Below the pieces are notes generated by a model. That model was given only the letters and a program-made list of their open reading frames with translations. It ran no database searches and was not told the DNA's origin. Below, piece after piece: positions 1 through 7,837 of a stretch of DNA of 64,000 nt. The DNA comes from CADEEN01 sp031379365 (lineage in GTDB: Bacteria; Pseudomonadota; Gammaproteobacteria; Burkholderiales; Burkholderiaceae_C): positions 4,853 through 68,852 of the forward strand of contig JANNFB010000026.1 of assembly GCA_031379365.1 (NCBI GenBank). The letters are read 5' to 3'. The translations under genes and the position numbers were made by a program. The stretch's first letter is position 1. Each line of letters begins with the position of its first letter.

Positions 1-113
1 AACGGATTGGTCAGCGACCTACTGACGGCCTCTCTAAAGCTCGCCGGGCGTTGCTCAGACCCCAAGAGATAGCGCTTGGATATACCTTGGACTTGGATAG
101 CGTTGTACACCAT
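1..113 (-). CDS. Polysaccharide ABC transporter, ATP-binding subunit (Wzt-like), 5' end only
   Basis: Only the first 37 codons are in the window; the rest lies beyond the left edge. Reading leftward from the ATG at 113 gives a peptide that starts MVYNAIQVQGISKRYLLG and continues with a segment like ASFREAVSRSL. This is the usual N-terminus of Wzt-type ATPases that energise export of O-antigen or capsule-type glycans: a first beta strand, an SKRY box, then a basic stretch before the Walker A motif, which is not yet reached. The start lies 7 nt after the stop of the ABC-2 permease gene, so the two are almost certainly co-transcribed and form one exporter. Whether this ATPase carries a C-terminal glycan-binding domain cannot be seen. 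Confidence 0.75.
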   Translation of the reverse strand, partial: MVYNAIQVQGISKRYLLGSEQRPASFREAVSRSLTNP

Positions 114-120
114 AGAGCCG

Positions 121-987
121 TTAAATGACATCTGCGAATTTTTGCTCTGTCTTGCGAAACTTGTAAATTCCGAACATGAACAGCAGCACTGAGATACAGC
201 ACGAAACACCGAGTGTTGTGAAGTTCCAAGCCTTCCCCAAGATAGCAGAGCGAAATCCGTCGATCAAGCCGGCCATTGGATTTAGTGCGAGTACCCAGTG
301 CCACTCGGCTGGAACGATACTAACTGCGTAGACAACAGGCGACAGGTACATCATCGCCTGCATCATGAAAGGGACGGCAAACCGGAGATCCCTGAACGTG
401 ACAGTAAGGGCGGAAAGCAGCAACCCCAGACCAAGCGTCGCGAGGATGACGAAGAACAGTAATGCTGGTAAGAACACGATCTGCCAACTGGGCACCGTCC
501 GGTACCAGACAAGTAGTGCGACAAACAGCACAGAGGCGATCGCAAAGTCAACGAGGCAGGTTCCGATAGCGCTAACCGGCACGAAGAGTCGCGGAAAGTA
601 GACCTTCGTCAGTAGATTTTGTTGATTGACGAGGCTGAGGCCCGCAGTCGAGACCCCGCTGGAAAAGAAGTTCCAGGGCAGCAACCCTGCGAACACAAAC
701 AAGGCGAAGGGGAAGCCCTCAGACGACAGCCCAGCGAGGCGTCCAAAGATGATGGTGAACACCACCACGCTAAACATCGGCTGGATGACTGCCCACGCCA
801 CGCCGAGGATAGTCTGCTTGTAGCGGATCTTAAAGTCGCGCCAAACCATGAAGTAGAGCAACTCGCGATAGCGAATCAGCTCTGACCAGCCCAAACCGCC
901 CCATCCGCGGGGGGACTCGATAAGGAGTTCCGGCAATTCGGTCTCACGCGCAGCGACGAGTGCGGCTGCGGATCCAGCTGACGTCAT
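121..987 (-). CDS. Polysaccharide/polyol-phosphate ABC transporter permease (Wzm/TagG-like)
   Basis: Inner-membrane permease of the ABC-2 family that moves a lipid-linked glycan across the membrane with the ATPase encoded just downstream. The protein has about 288 residues and six predicted membrane segments. A cytoplasmic N-terminal region precedes the typical ELLYFMVWRDFKIRYKQT segment, and LGVAWAVIQPMFSVVVFTII is the diagnostic first-helix region. An in-frame TTG at 999 would add four residues, but the ATG at 987 has GGGAA about seven bases upstream and is preferred. Base composition is visibly poorer in GC than the eps genes beside it, as often seen in exchanged glycan clusters. It lies downstream of xrtB in the same orientation, after a 211-nt gap. 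The exported polymer is unknown. Confidence 0.9.
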   Translation of the reverse strand: MTSAGSAAALVAARETELPELLIESPRGWGGLGWSELIRYRELLYFMVWRDFKIRYKQTILGVAWAVIQPMFSVVVFTIIFGRLAGLSSEGFPFALFVFAGLLPWNFFSSGVSTAGLSLVNQQNLLTKVYFPRLFVPVSAIGTCLVDFAIASVLFVALLVWYRTVPSWQIVFLPALLFFVILATLGLGLLLSALTVTFRDLRFAVPFMMQAMMYLSPVVYAVSIVPAEWHWVLALNPMAGLIDGFRSAILGKAWNFTTLGVSCCISVLLFMFGIYKFRKTEQKFADVI

Positions 988-1018
988 GGTGTTTCCCAAT
1001 TAGCGAAGAGCGTCAACA

Positions 1019-1035
1019 GGCTCATCTGGTGAGCC
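1019..1035 (-). terminator. Weak hairpin between xrtB and the ABC permease
   Basis: A perfect 6-bp stem (GGCTCA/TGAGCC) with a 5-base loop lies in the 211-nt gap between xrtB and the permease gene. On the minus strand it is followed by TGTTGACG, which is not a proper T run. It may partly separate the eps operon from the ABC exporter genes. No other feature is seen in this gap. Confidence 0.25.
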
Positions 1036-1198
1036 ACTGAGGGTGATTGATGGGTTCGCTGCGACTGGAGGCGAACCATGACGACTAGCCGAGTGCAATT
1101 TCAACCAGGCGTTGCGAGGGCCAAGTTCACGACCTGCTTCGGCAGCGACGCCAAGTGCGAAGTCACACTGTGAGGAAGTCGCGGCAGGGAAGCCAAGT

Positions 1199-2089
1199 TC
1201 ATCGGCCCGTTGGAACTGCCGACGGCGACACAGTGCTGTCGAAGAAAATCCGCGCCAAAAGCGTGTCCAGTGCAAACAAGAACATAAGCGCCACCAACAT
1301 CAGCACCATGCCCGCCGCGCCATGCACAAAACCCTGCCCCGCCTCGTCACCGAAGTGGTAGGTCACAAGCACAAGCACGATGACGCGCACGCCGTTCGAA
1401 ATCAAGGCAATCGGGATGATCGATGCCAGCATCCATGCGTTGTGCCACCGGTTCCGTCGGCCCATGATGTAGATGAACAAGGTACCGAGCGCAGATAGGC
1501 TGAACAGCGAGTGCAGGCCCGAACACGCATCGGCCACCAGCAACTGGTACTGCCCTATCGTGATCATCACGCCCGACCGAGCGATCGGGTAACCCAATGC
1601 ATGCATGAACTCGGTGACCACGACCGAGATACCGTGCTTCAGGGGCCCGGTAAGCAGGTCGACAAGCGTGCCGGGCAGGGGCACCATGAAGACCAGATAA
1701 ACCACAGGGAACCACGCTGCGCGCAGCGCACCTGGGCCACGCAGCAGCACCAAAATGGAAGCGACGACGATGGGTTGCGACAGGAACTCGGCGCTGGAAA
1801 TGCCAAACGCCCGCCCGAACAAGTAGAGGAAGACGCCGAGCGCGAGCAAAGACCACGCCCAGGCTGAGGAGGGCTCGACAGGGGCGGAGACCAATTTCTC
1901 TCGAACCGACCAAAACAGCCACACCGCAACCGCCAGCACGATCGGGCCATGGCCGAAGTCTTCGGTGTTCCAGAGGCCGTGCGCAGCGGTCCAGTAGCTC
2001 GGCAGGTACATCGCAGCGAGGCCAAGCGCGGTGATTAGCCAGGGCGTTGCCTCTGCACCGACCAGCGACTTGGGGAGCACAGCGGACAC
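1199..2089 (-). CDS. xrtB: Exosortase B
   Basis: Polytopic membrane cysteine transpeptidase that sorts PEP-CTERM proteins. The 296-residue product has eight or so hydrophobic segments and the exosortase catalytic triad: Cys189 in VADACSGLHSL, Arg235 in SNGVRV and His256 in FVHGAAG. The assignment to type B rests on context, as it follows epsD-epsE-epsF-epsG in the order known for XrtB loci (Methylobacillus type). The start codon is a GTG directly abutting the epsG stop, with AAGGAG six bases upstream inside epsG, so the two are translationally coupled. Its usual partner EpsI is not adjacent but at 10009-10695. No PEP-CTERM substrate is seen next to it; the only PEP-CTERM tail in the window belongs to the unrelated operon at 39011. 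Confidence 0.93.
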   Translation of the reverse strand: MSAVLPKSLVGAEATPWLITALGLAAMYLPSYWTAAHGLWNTEDFGHGPIVLAVAVWLFWSVREKLVSAPVEPSSAWAWSLLALGVFLYLFGRAFGISSAEFLSQPIVVASILVLLRGPGALRAAWFPVVYLVFMVPLPGTLVDLLTGPLKHGISVVVTEFMHALGYPIARSGVMITIGQYQLLVADACSGLHSLFSLSALGTLFIYIMGRRNRWHNAWMLASIIPIALISNGVRVIVLVLVTYHFGDEAGQGFVHGAAGMVLMLVALMFLFALDTLLARIFFDSTVSPSAVPTGR

Positions 2090-3001
2090 TCAAGTCTCCT
2101 TGACCAAGGAGGCGTTCTTTCGTGCCGGCACGTCCACCAGCACGGACCCAACGACATTGATACCGCCGCCCGACATGGCATTGACGGCTTCGTTGAAGTG
2201 CGCCATGCGGGTCATGTTGGTGCGAGCGACAAACAGAGCCGCGCCGGCCGTTCTGGCCAGCATCATGGCATCAGTTCCGCTGGATATCGCCGGCGTATCG
2301 ACCACCACGACGTCGAAGGTCGACATGCTCTGGTGAAAAATGCGCGCCAACGCCGGCCGGCTGAGCAACTCGGCTGGGTTCGGCGGCGTCGGCCCTGAAG
2401 GAAGCACCGCCAAGCCGGGGATGCCGTAGACAAAGGTCACGACCTGCTCCTGCATGCGCCCGGCCAGCAAGTTGGACAAGCCACTCTGATTCTCGATCTT
2501 GAACAACTTGTGTTGTCGCGGCTCGCGCAGGTCGGCGTCGATGAGCAAAGTTCGTTCGCCGAGTTGGGCGAAAGTCACCGCCAGGTTAGCCGCCAAGTAG
2601 CTGCGCCCTTCCCCACGTGATGTGCCCACGATCGCCAAGCTGGTGCGCTTGCCGGCCTCGTCGAACCATCGCAATTGCAGTTGGCTGCGCAAGGCGCGCA
2701 AGGCCTCGCCTTCTTGGCTGAAGGGGCGATAAGCCGCGACCACTTCGCCACTGATAGGCCTGTTTGGACCGGGCTGAAGGTACGGGTAGTCGAACTGCAG
2801 CGACAGTGCATACAGCACGTCGCCTTCGGTGATGAGTCCCAGTTCGATGCCCGCTTCGCCGAAGCGCAGGGACGCCTGACGCTGGAAGTTGATGATCCGC
2901 TCAGCGTCGGCAGCAGCGAGCCGCCCCGCGTCGATCAGGATTGCACCGATCGACCGGTCAGCGTTTCTGACCTTGGTCGACAGCATCGTCACAGGCGTCA
3001 T
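2090..3001 (-). CDS. epsG: Chain-length determinant protein tyrosine kinase EpsG
   Basis: Cytoplasmic BY-kinase-like ATPase that works with EpsF to control exopolysaccharide chain length. The 303-residue protein has an N-terminal region of about 100 residues with a GspE-N/MshEN-like look, then a CpsD/CapB-type ATPase domain: Walker A region GTSRGEGRSYLA, Walker A' LLIDADLREP and Walker B VVVVDTPA. The Walker A lysine is replaced by arginine (GEGRS); as I remember it this is shared by other EpsG proteins, so it is probably not a defect. The usual tyrosine-rich C-terminal tail is absent: the protein ends shortly after the last strand. The ATG overlaps the epsF stop (ATGA), so translation is coupled. 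Confidence 0.9.
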   Translation of the reverse strand: MTPVTMLSTKVRNADRSIGAILIDAGRLAAADAERIINFQRQASLRFGEAGIELGLITEGDVLYALSLQFDYPYLQPGPNRPISGEVVAAYRPFSQEGEALRALRSQLQLRWFDEAGKRTSLAIVGTSRGEGRSYLAANLAVTFAQLGERTLLIDADLREPRQHKLFKIENQSGLSNLLAGRMQEQVVTFVYGIPGLAVLPSGPTPPNPAELLSRPALARIFHQSMSTFDVVVVDTPAISSGTDAMMLARTAGAALFVARTNMTRMAHFNEAVNAMSGGGINVVGSVLVDVPARKNASLVKET

Positions 3002-4434
3002 TGAACGCCCCGGTCCAACGTAAGCTGTGGCGGCATCGGCGGCCCGCGGCGCCGGTCGAAGGCCAGACGCGGCGAGAAGCCCTGCTTGCTGGCACGCGCC
3101 GACATCACGGCCAGCACGGGCACGTTGGCATCACTGTTGAACAAGTCCTGCGCGCTGCGAACGCGCCGATCGATCAACTCGAGCAGAAAGGCCACGCCGA
3201 GCCCAGCCAACACACCCAGCATGGCACCTGCCGTGAGATTCTTCGGAATGTTGGGCCTGGAGTGCGTGAGCGGCTCGGTGGCAGGGCTCAGCACCCGCGC
3301 TTGCGCCTGCTCGGCCTGGCTCTCATTGGCCAGTTGCGTGCGGCGCTGGGCAACGGTGTCGAAAGCGCGCTGAGCCGTCTCGACCTCGCGCAACAACCCG
3401 CCAGCCTCGTCGCGCTGCGTGCGCAGGTTAAGCACAGTGCGTTTCTGGCTATCGACCATCGAGCGCAATTCGCCAACCCGCTGCGAAGCGATGCGATTGA
3501 CCGTCGTCGTGGTGCCAGAGACCCGGCGCATCTCTGACGCGACCTGCTGCTTCAACTCGGCAATTCGGGTGTCAACTTCTATTCGCAGCGGGTGATTGCT
3601 GCCGTAAGTTGCGCTCAGCTCGCTCTGGCGGGTTTCGGCTGTCGAGAGCGCTGCTTTCAAGCTCTGAACTGCCGCGCTCTGTTGCACGTCAACAGAGGTC
3701 TCGGTGCCAGCATTGCGTTGCCGGCTGGATGTGTCAGCAGAATCGGCCAGGGCCGTCGCCAACGCCCCTTCGAGCGCATTTAAGCGGGACATCTCCTGGT
3801 CCATCCGTTCACTGGTCACAACGATGCCGCGCTTCTGCTGAAACACCGACAAGCGGGCCTGCGCCGATTCGAGATCGTCACGCAAGGACTTCATGCGTTC
3901 GTCGAAGAACGTGGCGTACTCGCGGGCCGGACCGACACGCAACTCGACGCTCAAGTCAATGTAAGCGCGCGCGAATGTATTCGCCACAGCCGCAGCGAAC
4001 TTGGGGTCAGTCGCGGTGTAGGCCACTGTCATCAGCGCGCTGCCGCGGCCAGGCTCCACCACCATGCCCCGCTGCATCTGATTGCCAAAGTAGGTCTCGA
4101 GAGGGACGCGGCCCTCGGTGGCCTCGCGCCACTGAGCAACCGCAGCTGGGTTCTGCGCCAAGCCCAACATCTTGACCACGCGGCCCGAGACCCGATCGCT
4201 GCGGATGATCTCGACCTGCGTCGCAATGTAGGACGCAGAAGCCAGCGACGGCATCAGCGTGGCCAACAGAGGGTCAGACTTGATGTCGAGAAGAATCGAT
4301 GTTTCAGCGCTGTACTGCTTGGGCATCTTCAGCGTCACCGCCACTGCGGCACCAAACACCAAGACCAGCACGCCGACGATGACCCACCAACGCAGCCGCA
4401 GGACAAGCAGGATCTGGTGAAGGTTCATGTTCAT
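2998..4434 (-). CDS. epsF: Chain-length determinant protein EpsF (Wzz/GumC-type)
   Basis: Inner-membrane polysaccharide co-polymerase. The 478 residues show the classic layout: a short N-terminal cytoplasmic stretch, a first membrane helix at about 15-35 (WWVIVGVLVLVFGAAVAV), a Wzz periplasmic domain (KMPKQYSAETSILLDI), a long coiled-coil region at about 185-375, the PNIPKNLTAG segment before the second helix near 400-425, and a basic cytoplasmic tail. The tail is where EpsG would dock. It lies eight bases after epsE and overlaps epsG by four bases. Family assignment is secure; the exact glycan is unknown. Confidence 0.92.
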   Translation of the reverse strand: MNMNLHQILLVLRLRWWVIVGVLVLVFGAAVAVTLKMPKQYSAETSILLDIKSDPLLATLMPSLASASYIATQVEIIRSDRVSGRVVKMLGLAQNPAAVAQWREATEGRVPLETYFGNQMQRGMVVEPGRGSALMTVAYTATDPKFAAAVANTFARAYIDLSVELRVGPAREYATFFDERMKSLRDDLESAQARLSVFQQKRGIVVTSERMDQEMSRLNALEGALATALADSADTSSRQRNAGTETSVDVQQSAAVQSLKAALSTAETRQSELSATYGSNHPLRIEVDTRIAELKQQVASEMRRVSGTTTTVNRIASQRVGELRSMVDSQKRTVLNLRTQRDEAGGLLREVETAQRAFDTVAQRRTQLANESQAEQAQARVLSPATEPLTHSRPNIPKNLTAGAMLGVLAGLGVAFLLELIDRRVRSAQDLFNSDANVPVLAVMSARASKQGFSPRLAFDRRRGPPMPPQLTLDRGVQ

Positions 4435-4442
4435 GGCTATTC

Positions 4443-5291
4443 CTAGAACACTGACTCGCGAACGAACACCACGTCGTCAGGGCGAAGCGTGTCGGTCATC
4501 GCAGGCTCCACTTCACGCAAGGTGCCGCTGGCGTCCTTGCGGCTGACGCGCAGGCCTCGTGCAGTGCCGCGCTGCGTCAAGCCACCCGCACTGGCCAAGG
4601 CCTGCATGACTGTCATGTTGCGCTCCAAGCGCATCGCGCCTGGCCGCTGCACTTCGCCATACATGTAAATCTGCGGCGATCGCTCGACCCAGATCACATC
4701 GCCGTTCTGCAGCAGCACGTCGGCACTGCGACGGTTTGGACTGAATACGGTGGGCAAGTCAACTTCAGCCCGATACGCCTGGCCTCCCCGCGTGCCGACC
4801 ACGACGATGATGTCACTGCCCCCCTGCGGCACGCCACCAGCTGTGGCCAACATGTCGGTCAAACGAACCTCGCCCGTCTCGAGCGGGTAGCGCCCTGGTC
4901 GACCGACCTGGCCCAACACTGACACCTGATTGCCTCGCGCCGTCACGACGGTGATTGACACCTGGGGTTGCTTGACGAAGTTGCCAGTGCGCAGGCCATT
5001 GGCAATGCGCTGCTCCGCCTCGGCCACGGTCAACCCCGCCAGATTCACGCTGCCCAGAAGCGGATAGGAGATGACCCCGGCTTCGGTGATGCGCGCTTCC
5101 AATGACAGGTCCGGGCTCTGGAACACAGTGATGCGAATGCTGTCCCCGAGCGCCAACCGGTACTGGGCCGCCGCAGCGGCAGCAGGTGGCGCAGCCTGCG
5201 CGAGAGCCGGCGATGGCACCAAGGCGCCCGCTGCCCAGAGCAAAGAGCTTGCGGCCACCACTGCACGCAGCATAGAAACGGTGGTTTTCAT
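4443..5291 (-). CDS. epsE: Polysaccharide export protein EpsE (Wza-like, secreted)
   Basis: Periplasmic/outer-membrane export protein for the exopolysaccharide. The 282-residue product has a cleavable signal peptide (residues 1 to about 32, ending PSPALAQA), a poly_export domain opening with YRLALGDSIRITVFQSPDL, then two SLBB-type beta-grasp repeats (VSVLGQVGRPGRYPL and IYMYGEVQRPGAMRL). There is no lipobox cysteine, unlike classical Wza, which fits the EpsE branch. The ATG overlaps the epsD stop by four bases. Mature protein would form part of the outer-membrane conduit fed by EpsF. Confidence 0.92.
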   Translation of the reverse strand: MKTTVSMLRAVVAASSLLWAAGALVPSPALAQAAPPAAAAAAQYRLALGDSIRITVFQSPDLSLEARITEAGVISYPLLGSVNLAGLTVAEAEQRIANGLRTGNFVKQPQVSITVVTARGNQVSVLGQVGRPGRYPLETGEVRLTDMLATAGGVPQGGSDIIVVVGTRGGQAYRAEVDLPTVFSPNRRSADVLLQNGDVIWVERSPQIYMYGEVQRPGAMRLERNMTVMQALASAGGLTQRGTARGLRVSRKDASGTLREVEPAMTDTLRPDDVVFVRESVF

Positions 5292-6334
5292 TTCAGGCCC
5301 AATCCTTTGCTGACGGACGATGCGTCTATGCCACTGGCCGGCTTCACAGCAGCATCCGCCGCATCGGCTGCGCTTGCCGCGCCCGTTGAGGCCTTGATGC
5401 CCAGACCGTCAGAGATCGACTTGGTGTCCAGCGTGGCCGCCGCCGAGGCCGCAACTTCTGCCGGCGTCGGCGCCCGCTCGACCTCTGCCGCTGCAGGCGC
5501 CGAGGCCGCGTACTTGCCGGCGTAGGCAATCTTGGCCGAGCCGCGCAGTGCCTTCAGGTCGTCGGCGATGACCTTGCGCTTGCGCTCGTTGAGCAGAAAC
5601 TGCTCGATGGCCTTGCTGGCGCGTTCTTCGTCGACCGCCTGCGCGCGAGAACCCGCGAGCATCACGACCTGGGCGCCCGTCGGGGTGACGTTCAGCATGG
5701 CCTGCCCATCCTTCATCTTGGCCAAGGCAGGCAGCGCAGCAAGAGGCAGTTGTTCTGCAGCGCGCACGGCCTGGTTCGCCGCGTACTTGAAGTTGTTGGC
5801 CTTCAGGTACTCCACGAACTCAGGCAGGTTCTTCGCGGCTTGGAGTTTGGCGCGCAACGCGTCGATCTGCCCAGGCGCGGCCTCGATCGCCAACTCCTGC
5901 AACTGATAGACCCGGCGCTCCTTGAACAGTGCCGGATTGACGTCGTAGTAGGCCTTGATCTCGGCCGGCGCCGGCTTCGTGGCCCCGTCCCCGATCTTCT
6001 CGACATAGGCACGGGCGATGATCTCGCGGCGCGCTGCCTCAACGGCTTGCACCACCCGCGGCTCACGGTCGATTTTCAACTCGGCCGACTTCTGCACCGC
6101 CAGTTCCTGGTCGATCAATCGCTCGAGCGCACGGCGGCCGGCTTCTTCGGCCTGCTCCGGCTTGAGCCCACGTTGTTGTTGCAACACCGCGTTGATCTGG
6201 TGGACGGTGATCTCTTCCTTGTTCACCTTCGCGGCCGTCTGGGTGGCCGGTTTTTCCTTGTCTTTCTTGTCGCCGCAACCGGCCAACACGAAAGCCAGAG
6301 CAACGGTTGCCAAGAGCGCAATGCGGATATTCAT
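5288..6334 (-). CDS. epsD: EpsD-family peptidyl-prolyl cis-trans isomerase lipoprotein
   Basis: First gene of the eps operon; EpsD proteins are SurA/parvulin-like lipoproteins that accompany exosortase loci. I chose the ATG at 6334 because AGGAG lies ten bases upstream and because the signal peptide then ends correctly at a lipobox, LAGC, with Cys20. The 348-residue protein has a SurA-N-like helical region (about 40-130) and a PpiC-like region (about 150-270). The last 70 residues are an Ala-rich extension holding two copies of a short motif, ISDGLGIK and VSKGLGLK; the second copy is the C-terminus. The extension looks low-complexity and may be lineage-specific. The gene overlaps epsE by ATGA. 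Confidence 0.88.
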   Translation of the reverse strand: MNIRIALLATVALAFVLAGCGDKKDKEKPATQTAAKVNKEEITVHQINAVLQQQRGLKPEQAEEAGRRALERLIDQELAVQKSAELKIDREPRVVQAVEAARREIIARAYVEKIGDGATKPAPAEIKAYYDVNPALFKERRVYQLQELAIEAAPGQIDALRAKLQAAKNLPEFVEYLKANNFKYAANQAVRAAEQLPLAALPALAKMKDGQAMLNVTPTGAQVVMLAGSRAQAVDEERASKAIEQFLLNERKRKVIADDLKALRGSAKIAYAGKYAASAPAAAEVERAPTPAEVAASAAATLDTKSISDGLGIKASTGAASAADAADAAVKPASGIDASSVSKGLGLK

Positions 6335-6497
6335 TTCTGAGGATCTCCTGCCCACAAGGACACTTTCGCGAGTGTAACGACTGCAGTTGAAGCGTCTTCA
6401 CCCCTGCACACGGGAGTCACCCCGCGCCATCGACGCAACGCGTGAAATCCGCACGCGGCCGGGCACCACGCGGCGCACGGAGTCTGAAGGTTGACCG

Positions 6498-6522
6498 AAA
6501 AACGTCTGTGCGGTTCCGCACA
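6498..6522 (-). terminator. Probable rho-independent terminator of ubiE, ahead of the eps operon
   Basis: A perfect inverted repeat TGTGCGG/CCGCACA (6507-6522) is followed on the minus strand by AGACG and a run of five T. It lies just after ubiE and about 165 bases before epsD, so it would end ubiE transcription and leave 6335-6497 for an eps promoter. No convincing -35/-10 or sigma-54 element was found there. Confidence 0.45.
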
Positions 6523-6542
6523 AACCCCCATCCAAGGGGCGC

Positions 6543-7283
6543 TCAGCAGCGCACGCCCACGTGCAGCGCCACCACGCCGCCAGCAAGGTTATGCACATCG
6601 ACGTGACCAAAGCCGGCGGACTTCATCATCGTCTTGAGTGTCGCCTGGTCGGGGTGCATGCGGATCGATTCGGCGAGGTAGCGGTAGCTGTCACCGTCAC
6701 CGGCCACCCACTGCCCGAGCTTGGGCAGGACGTTGAAGGAATACCAGTCGTAGGCCTTGGCCAGCGGCGCGGCGACCTTGGAGAACTCCAGCACCAGCAG
6801 TCGCCCGCCCGGGCGCAGCACACGGGCCATTTCAGCCAGGGCCCGATCCTTGTGCGTCATGTTGCGCAGGCCGAAGGCCACGCTGACCAGGTCGAAGGCG
6901 GCGTCGGGCAGGGGCAATTGCTCGGCGTCGCAAATCAGCGTCGGCAGCACCAGGCCCTCGTCGAGCAGCCGGTTGCGGCCCTCGCGCAGCATGGCTTCAT
7001 TGATGTCGGTGTGCAACACCAGGCCGCTGGCGCCCACTTGGCGCGCGAAGGCGCGGGCGAGATCTCCGGTCCCGGCGGCCAGGTCGAGCACTTTGTCCCC
7101 CGGGCGCAGGTTGGCGACAGCGACGGTGTAGGCCTTCCAGGCCCGGTGCAGGCCCAGCGACATCAAGTCATTCATGACGTCGTACTTCGAGGCCACCGCG
7201 TCGAACACGCCGCGCACGCGCAGCGCCTTTTCGGCTTCGGCCACCGTTTCAAAGCCGAAATGGGTCTTGGCTTCGCTGTTCAT
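6543..7283 (-). CDS. ubiE: Ubiquinone/menaquinone biosynthesis C-methyltransferase
   Basis: SAM-dependent C-methyltransferase that methylates 2-polyprenyl-6-methoxy-1,4-benzoquinol in ubiquinone synthesis, and demethylmenaquinol where present. The 246-residue protein carries the family signature FDAVASKYDVMNDLMSLGLH near residue 25, SAM motif LDLAAGTGDLA, and the second signature RVLRPGGRLLVLEFS. The start is the ATG at 7283 (MNSEAKTHFGF); a longer frame upstream only reads through the end of the DUF971 gene. It follows the DUF971 gene with a one-base gap, so the two form an operon. Confidence 0.95.
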   Translation of the reverse strand: MNSEAKTHFGFETVAEAEKALRVRGVFDAVASKYDVMNDLMSLGLHRAWKAYTVAVANLRPGDKVLDLAAGTGDLARAFARQVGASGLVLHTDINEAMLREGRNRLLDEGLVLPTLICDAEQLPLPDAAFDLVSVAFGLRNMTHKDRALAEMARVLRPGGRLLVLEFSKVAAPLAKAYDWYSFNVLPKLGQWVAGDGDSYRYLAESIRMHPDQATLKTMMKSAGFGHVDVHNLAGGVVALHVGVRC

Positions 7284-7284
7284 G

Positions 7285-7689
7285 TCAGTGCGAATGCCCG
7301 CAACTGCCGCCAGCGGCCACCACCATCGGTGCGTCGCGGGACATGCCGGCGGTGGTGAGGCGCACTTCATAGTCGCGCCACAACTTCTCTTGTTGCGAGC
7401 CGAGGAAATAGAGGTAGTCCCAGGAAAAAATGCCGGTGCTGTGGCCGTCGCTGAAGGTCGGCTGCACGGCGTAGTGGCCCACCGATTCCAGGCCGTCGAT
7501 GCCGACCTCGCGCTTGCCGGTCTGCAGCACTTCCTGGCCGGGGCCGTGGCCTTGCACCTCGGCCGAAGGCGAATACACCCGCATCAACTCGAAGGGGATG
7601 CGAAAGCTAGCGCCGTCATCGAAACCAACCTCGAGCAGCTTCGATTGCTGGTGCACCGTGAGTGCCGTGGGACGCGGTTTTTCAGCCAT
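7285..7689 (-). CDS. DUF971 domain protein
   Basis: A 134-residue cytoplasmic protein of the DUF971 family, which resembles the N-terminal domain of gamma-butyrobetaine hydroxylase. Visible family features are LTVHQQSKLLEVGFDDG at the start, IPFELMRVYSPSAEV in the middle, and HSTGIFSWDYLYFLG. The C-terminus ends in GGSCGHSH, a short Cys/His tail that could bind a metal. The start is the ATG at 7689, where similarity to the family begins; the longer open frame upstream is Arg/Ala-rich noise. It is directly upstream of ubiE, a pairing I know from other Burkholderiales. The biochemical role is not established. Confidence 0.85.
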   Translation of the reverse strand: MAEKPRPTALTVHQQSKLLEVGFDDGASFRIPFELMRVYSPSAEVQGHGPGQEVLQTGKREVGIDGLESVGHYAVQPTFSDGHSTGIFSWDYLYFLGSQQEKLWRDYEVRLTTAGMSRDAPMVVAAGGSCGHSH

Positions 7690-7837
7690 GCGGCAGTGTA
7701 GCGGCAGGGGATGGGCGACTTCCGTCACGCAGATTGCTGCGCGACCTGCCACGCGGGCCCACAGAATCGCAACGACAACGGCTTGCCACATCGCGGCGAG
7801 CCGACCGTGCGTCTGCCGCGTTGAACCGGAGCCCCCT

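Noticed and set aside
1000..1275. 91-residue frame between xrtB and the ABC permease
   Set aside because: It overlaps the xrtB C-terminus in another frame, has no ribosome binding site and no recognisable sequence.
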